Positions 5,786-8,535 of a DNA stretch of 8,535 nt are shown here, piece after piece. Made by a program: the position numbers and the translations under genes. How positions within the stretch are numbered: the stretch's first letter is position 1; the number at the start of each line of letters is the position of its first letter. This DNA comes from Deltaproteobacteria bacterium RBG_13_52_11. GTDB lineage: Bacteria > Desulfobacterota > B13-G15 > RBG-16-54-18. The notes beneath the pieces are model-generated. The model searched no databases. It was not told the origin of the DNA and worked only from the letters and a program-made list of their open reading frames with translations. Location of the stretch: positions 2,057 to 10,591 of the forward strand of contig MGQF01000064.1 in the NCBI GenBank assembly GCA_001797745.1, given 5' to 3'.

Positions 5786-5891
5786 GCGGCTCGAGGACAT
5801 CTTTGGCGAGCAAAAGGTCGTGTGGGGTGCCTTCAAGGTGTCGGCACTCGACGAGGACAAAATTGTGTTACAGGAAGCCGAGGCGGATTGA
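5778..5891 (+). CDS. Small 37-residue ORF resembling the C-terminal half of CooT-type nickel proteins
   Basis: The peptide starts MSERLEDIFGEQKVVWGAF and ends ALDEDKIVLQEAEAD. Evidence for translation: AAGGAG with a 7-nt spacer, a start that overlaps the DUF3842 tail stop in ATGAGTGA, and a stop 16 bp before the next gene. The LEDIFGEQKVV stretch and the terminal KIVL resemble the second half of CooT-family proteins (about 60-65 residues, a nickel-binding accessory factor in CO dehydrogenase maturation). The first half, including the nickel-ligand Cys2 known for Rhodospirillum CooT, is missing, and no frame upstream encodes it. It may be a truncated relic or a short variant. The family link is from memory and unverified; the pairing with DUF3842 is compatible with it. 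Confidence 0.55.
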   Translation: MSERLEDIFGEQKVVWGAFKVSALDEDKIVLQEAEAD

Positions 5892-5907
5892 GCGGAGGAA
5901 GAACACG

Positions 5908-7050
5908 GTGATAAAGCGGATAACCTCTAAAGGGCGACAGCAGGATGTTGAGAGGGCTCAGAACGAGCTGAAGCGGACAAAGGAGAGGTGCGACAAATTG
6001 GAAATCCTCACCAGACTCAGTAGCCTCCTCAATTCTTCCCTCGATTTTGAATATGTGAAGAGGAAGGCCATAACAGCGGCAACCGAACTCCTCAACTGTG
6101 AGACGAGCTCCCTTCTCCTAAAGGATGGAAAGGGAAAACTCTTCTTTGAGGTGGCCTTAGGTGAAAAAGGTGAGATCGTAAAACGGTTTCAGCTCAAGAT
6201 TGGGGAGGGAATTGCGGGGTGGGTGGCGATGCATGGTGAGCCCTTGATTATCCCTCATGTCAAGGAAGATCCCCGCTTTTTCAAGGAGGTAGACCAGGCT
6301 GCCGATTTCATTACCCAAAATATCATCTGCGTCCCCTTACGGATCAAGGAGGACATCATCGGCGTCATTCAGGGCATTAATAAGCGGGAGGGTGAGTTCA
6401 CACGCGATGACCTCGAACTCTTTCAATCCCTCGCAGATCAAATAGCCATTGCCTTGGATAACGCTCGGTTGTATGGGGAATTAAACGAGATGGCCATGCA
6501 GCTTGTCAAGGGTCTTTCAGAGGCCATAGAGAAGAGGGACAGTTATTCCGGGGGACATCCTCAGAGGGTCCTGAATATCTGTATGGCGATGTCCAAGTAT
6601 CTGCCGTTAACTCCCGAAGAAAAAAGGGATCTCACGCTCGCAGCCATCCTCCATGACATCGGGAAGGTAGGGATCACTGATCACATCCTCGATAAGAATG
6701 GAAGGTTGACAGTGGAGGAATTGGAGATCATCAGGGAGCACCCTCGTGTCGGAGCAGAGGTAGTAGGGCATATCAAACAATTGCAGCCCATCGTCCCGGG
6801 GATCAAATACCACCATGAACATTATGACGGTTCTGGATATCCAGAGGGGCTACAGGGCGAGGAAATCCCTTTTATTGCCCGGATCATTGCGGTGGCAGAC
6901 ACCTACGATGCCATCATCAATGAGCGATCGTATCACAAAGGAAAGAGCAAAAGCGAAGCGGTGGCAGAGATTACAGGGAATACCGGGACCCAGTTTGACC
7001 CGCAGGTGGTAGAGGTTTTTGCTCAGGCCCTGGACAACGGTGATATTTGA
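5908..7050 (+). CDS. GAF domain plus HD-GYP domain protein (probable cyclic-di-GMP phosphodiesterase)
   Basis: 380 residues from GTG 5908. A short charged helix (about 8-30), possibly coiled coil, leads into a GAF sensor domain (about 34-188, with GEGIAGWVAMHGEPLIIPHV at 99-118 and VPLRIKEDIIGVI at 142-154). An HD-GYP domain follows (about 195-375). Its metal and signature residues are present: H217, H249-D250 with K253, H278 in EHPRVGAEV, HHEHYDGSGYP (302-312, the GYP), D331 in VADTYDAI, and GTQFDP (360-365). This class hydrolyses cyclic di-GMP; the GAF ligand is unknown. No transmembrane segment or receiver domain is seen, so it is likely cytosolic. GGAGG (5894-5898) lies 9 nt before GTG 5908. 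The open frame reaches GTG 5782 but that part is out-of-frame reading of the small ORF. Confidence 0.9.
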   Translation: MIKRITSKGRQQDVERAQNELKRTKERCDKLEILTRLSSLLNSSLDFEYVKRKAITAATELLNCETSSLLLKDGKGKLFFEVALGEKGEIVKRFQLKIGEGIAGWVAMHGEPLIIPHVKEDPRFFKEVDQAADFITQNIICVPLRIKEDIIGVIQGINKREGEFTRDDLELFQSLADQIAIALDNARLYGELNEMAMQLVKGLSEAIEKRDSYSGGHPQRVLNICMAMSKYLPLTPEEKRDLTLAAILHDIGKVGITDHILDKNGRLTVEELEIIREHPRVGAEVVGHIKQLQPIVPGIKYHHEHYDGSGYPEGLQGEEIPFIARIIAVADTYDAIINERSYHKGKSKSEAVAEITGNTGTQFDPQVVEVFAQALDNGDI

Positions 7051-7295
7051 TCCTTCCAATATTACAAACCAAATGGTCCCAACGAATTTTCTCAGTACAT
7101 ACTCCCCATCATGCTGTGGGTGTAATCAGGAGGACCCTTTTCGTCTTTCGTTTAGAGAAAGGCCCTGACAAACGATCCTTCAACCTTGACATAGAGAAGA
7201 CCATATTTTAAGTTTTTGACGGTGGTCTGTTGAATCACAGAGAGATAGCAAAGATTAAGTATAGGATATAGTAACCAAGAGGAAAGACCTTAAAC
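7051..7295 (+). other. 245-bp intergenic gap before pyrF
   Basis: I find no supported gene here. A weak CTTTC/GAAAG inverted repeat (around 7144-7160) has no T-run, so no terminator is called. The gap also has a promoter-like TTGACA at 7186 and the AGAGGA Shine-Dalgarno of pyrF. Confidence 0.6.
7186..7214 (+). promoter_or_regulatory. Weak sigma-70 promoter candidate for pyrF
   Basis: A perfect -35 TTGACA lies at 7186-7191. Poor -10 matches follow: TTTAAG at 7207-7212 (15-bp spacer) or TAAGTT at 7209-7214 (17-bp spacer). It sits in the first long gap after the HD-GYP gene, so pyrF may have its own transcript starting about 80 nt before its GTG. Confidence 0.3.
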
Positions 7296-8015
7296 GTGCG
7301 AGCAGCCAACCCGATCATCTTCGCCTTAGACGTGGGGAGCTGGGCAGAGGCCCAGCGATTCGTCGAGGAGCTCAGAGAGTGGGTGTGGGGCTTCAAAATA
7401 GGGAAAGAGCTCTTCACCTGGATGGGGCCGAAGGTGGTGGAGATGGTTCAGGAGAGGGGTGGCAAGGTCTTTTTGGATCTAAAATATCATGATATCCCGG
7501 CGACGGTGGCCAAGGCCTCGGCCATGGCCACACGACTCAGGGTATCCATGTTTAACCTCCATGCCCTTGGAGGTATGGAGATGATGCGCGCGGCCGTCGA
7601 GGCATCCCATGAGGCGGCCCAAAAGGCGGGTCTGCCACCCCCTCTGATATTGGGCGTCACCGTTTTGACGAGTCTGCGAGCAGGTGACCTCCAAGAAGTG
7701 GGCATTACCCTGCCTGTAGAGGAAGAGGTTGTTCATCTGGCCGCGCTGGCTCAACAAGCAGGGCTCGATGGGGTGGTCGCCTCCCCTCTGGAGATCAAGC
7801 GATTGCGGGAGACCTGCGGTGAGGATATGGTGATAGTTACTCCTGGGGTGAGGCCATACAAAGGTCTTCGCCATGATCAGGCCAGGGTGATGACCCCTCA
7901 CGAGGCGGTCGAGGCAGGGGCGGATTTTTTGGTCATAGGCCGTCCCATTAGAGATGCAGTTGATCCCCTGAGGGCAACCCAAGAGATCCTTCAGGAAATC
8001 AGATCAGCGACTTAA
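7296..8015 (+). CDS. pyrF: Orotidine 5'-phosphate decarboxylase
   Basis: 239 residues, the usual size for the bacterial enzyme. It decarboxylates OMP to UMP, the last step of de novo pyrimidine synthesis, in the cytoplasm. Visible are IIFALDVGSW (7-16, D11), FKIGKELF (33-40, K34 in the KxG position), the catalytic DLKYHDIP (61-68, D61, K63, D66), VTVLTS (121-126), TPGVRP (182-187, phosphate-binding R186), and LVIGRPI (212-218, R216). GTG 7296 has GAGGA at 7279-7283, 12 nt upstream. The 3' end overlaps the convergent kdsB by 17 bp. The gene is not obviously part of the preceding operon. UMP feeds the nucleotide-sugar and CTP pools used by the flanking glycan genes. Confidence 0.95.
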   Translation: MRAANPIIFALDVGSWAEAQRFVEELREWVWGFKIGKELFTWMGPKVVEMVQERGGKVFLDLKYHDIPATVAKASAMATRLRVSMFNLHALGGMEMMRAAVEASHEAAQKAGLPPPLILGVTVLTSLRAGDLQEVGITLPVEEEVVHLAALAQQAGLDGVVASPLEIKRLRETCGEDMVIVTPGVRPYKGLRHDQARVMTPHEAVEAGADFLVIGRPIRDAVDPLRATQEILQEIRSAT

Positions 8016-8535
8016 AACGTTCTACGTCTTCCGGGGTATCGATACCGATGGAGGGTGTGGAGCAAAGAACGGTTTTGATTTTATACCCGTTTTCTAATAT
8101 CCTCAGTTGTTCCAATCTCTCCTGCAGTTCGAGACGACTGGGAGGGAGGGCTGTGAGCTTCAGGAGAAAATCCCGCCGGAAGGCGTACAGCCCTATATGT
8201 TGCCAATAGCCCCTTAGCCCCTTCTTATCGAACTTTTTGATGATCTCGAATCCTTTGAGTGGCTCATCATCTGTCTTCTCCAGAACGTCCCTGGGATAGG
8301 GTATTGGTGATCGGGAGAAGTAGAGGGCGAAACCATCGTGATCCACGACGACCTTGACCACATGGGGGTTGCAGAGGTCATTGCCTCCTTCCAGCGGAGT
8401 TATTAAGGTCGTCACCATGATCGACGGATCGTGCGCGAAAGCTGTGATGGCCCTGTCGATTGCCTCCGGTTCGATGAGGGGCTCGTCTCCTTGGACGTTT
8501 AACACGATGTCCGCATCAATGCCCGCCGCCACTTC
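7999..8535 (-). CDS. kdsB: 3-deoxy-manno-octulosonate cytidylyltransferase (CMP-KDO synthetase), 5'-truncated by the window edge
   Basis: 178 codons plus the stop (TGA, read as TCA at 7999-8001) are visible on the minus strand; the N-terminal part is beyond base 8535, and usual length is about 245-250 residues. KdsB couples CTP and KDO to CMP-KDO for lipid A inner-core synthesis. Diagnostic segments are DADIVLNVQGDEPLIEPEAI, the LYFSRSPIPYPRD block, YWQHIGLYAFRRDFL, LELQERLEQLRILENGYKI and IGIDTPEDVERF, whose Asp residues are expected metal ligands. The apparent GTG at 8532 is an internal valine, because the frame continues into the edge. It points away from the rest of the window and likely belongs to a separate LPS operon to the right. 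Confidence 0.95.
   Translation of the reverse strand, partial: EVAAGIDADIVLNVQGDEPLIEPEAIDRAITAFAHDPSIMVTTLITPLEGGNDLCNPHVVKVVVDHDGFALYFSRSPIPYPRDVLEKTDDEPLKGFEIIKKFDKKGLRGYWQHIGLYAFRRDFLLKLTALPPSRLELQERLEQLRILENGYKIKTVLCSTPSIGIDTPEDVERFKSLI

Noticed and set aside
5782..5907. N-terminal extension of the HD-GYP protein from GTG 5782
   Set aside because: The 42 extra residues are Arg/Ser/Cys-rich and come from reading the small CooT-like ORF out of frame; GGAGG at 5894-5898 supports GTG 5908.
7073..7168. 31-codon ORF with a CCGC cysteine cluster between the HD-GYP gene and pyrF
   Set aside because: The sequence before its ATG has no Shine-Dalgarno, and nothing else supports translation.
7267..7272. 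TATAGT as a -10 box for pyrF
   Set aside because: There is no -35 match at 15-19 bp upstream, and a start here would leave little room before the Shine-Dalgarno.
7479..7982. 167-codon minus-strand open frame opposite pyrF
   Set aside because: It is the antisense shadow of a gene with every catalytic motif of OMP decarboxylase; composition is unlike a folded protein.
8532..8535. GTG 8532 as the kdsB start
   Set aside because: The frame is open to the window edge and the conserved N-terminal CTP-binding part of KdsB is missing, so the gene continues to the right.

Overview
The window reads as a compact chromosome segment of a Gram-negative, LPS-making bacterium of medium-high GC. Evidence for an outer membrane is a heptose-7-phosphate kinase (rfaE1 type) and a CMP-KDO synthetase (kdsB), both LPS core/inner-core precursor enzymes. 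The mix of an exported Pcm, a DUF3842 protein, a CooT-like small protein and a GAF/HD-GYP protein would suit an anaerobic Desulfobacterota-like lineage or a related candidate phylum; that placement is inference only. Apart from kdsB at the right edge, all genes lie on the + strand.

Region 1 (1-2944) is the tail of a surface-polysaccharide cluster: the C-terminus of a sugar-nucleotide epimerase, an XrtA/PEP-CTERM-type polysaccharide deacetylase, a GT2 glycosyltransferase and the heptose kinase. Each start codon lies 22-26 bp inside the previous gene, which suggests one translationally coupled operon. Region 2 (2945-3277) is a 333-bp gap with nested inverted repeats, including a perfect 21-bp palindrome beside a TATAAT hexamer, and no convincing gene.

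Region 3 (3278-7050) is a second tight operon with a maintenance and signalling flavour: a HhH-GPD DNA glycosylase, a TtcA-family tRNA thiolase, a signal-bearing protein-isoaspartate methyltransferase, a DUF3842 protein whose last part is out of frame, a 37-residue ORF that resembles the C-terminal half of CooT nickel proteins, and a GAF plus HD-GYP cyclic-di-GMP phosphodiesterase. The small ORF starts on the DUF3842 tail's stop and has a very good Shine-Dalgarno.

Region 4 (7051-8535) has a 245-bp gap with a weak promoter candidate, pyrF (OMP decarboxylase), and the convergent kdsB, whose 3' end overlaps pyrF by 17 bp and whose 5' end runs off the window.

The most notable signals are the DUF3842 frameshift with the adjacent CooT-like small ORF, the replacement of the fourth Fe-S cysteine of the glycosylase by tryptophan exactly where the ttcA start codon overlaps, and the alternative-pairing repeats in region 2. 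I did not find a CRISPR array, tRNA, rRNA, insertion sequence or a clearly new defence-type system.
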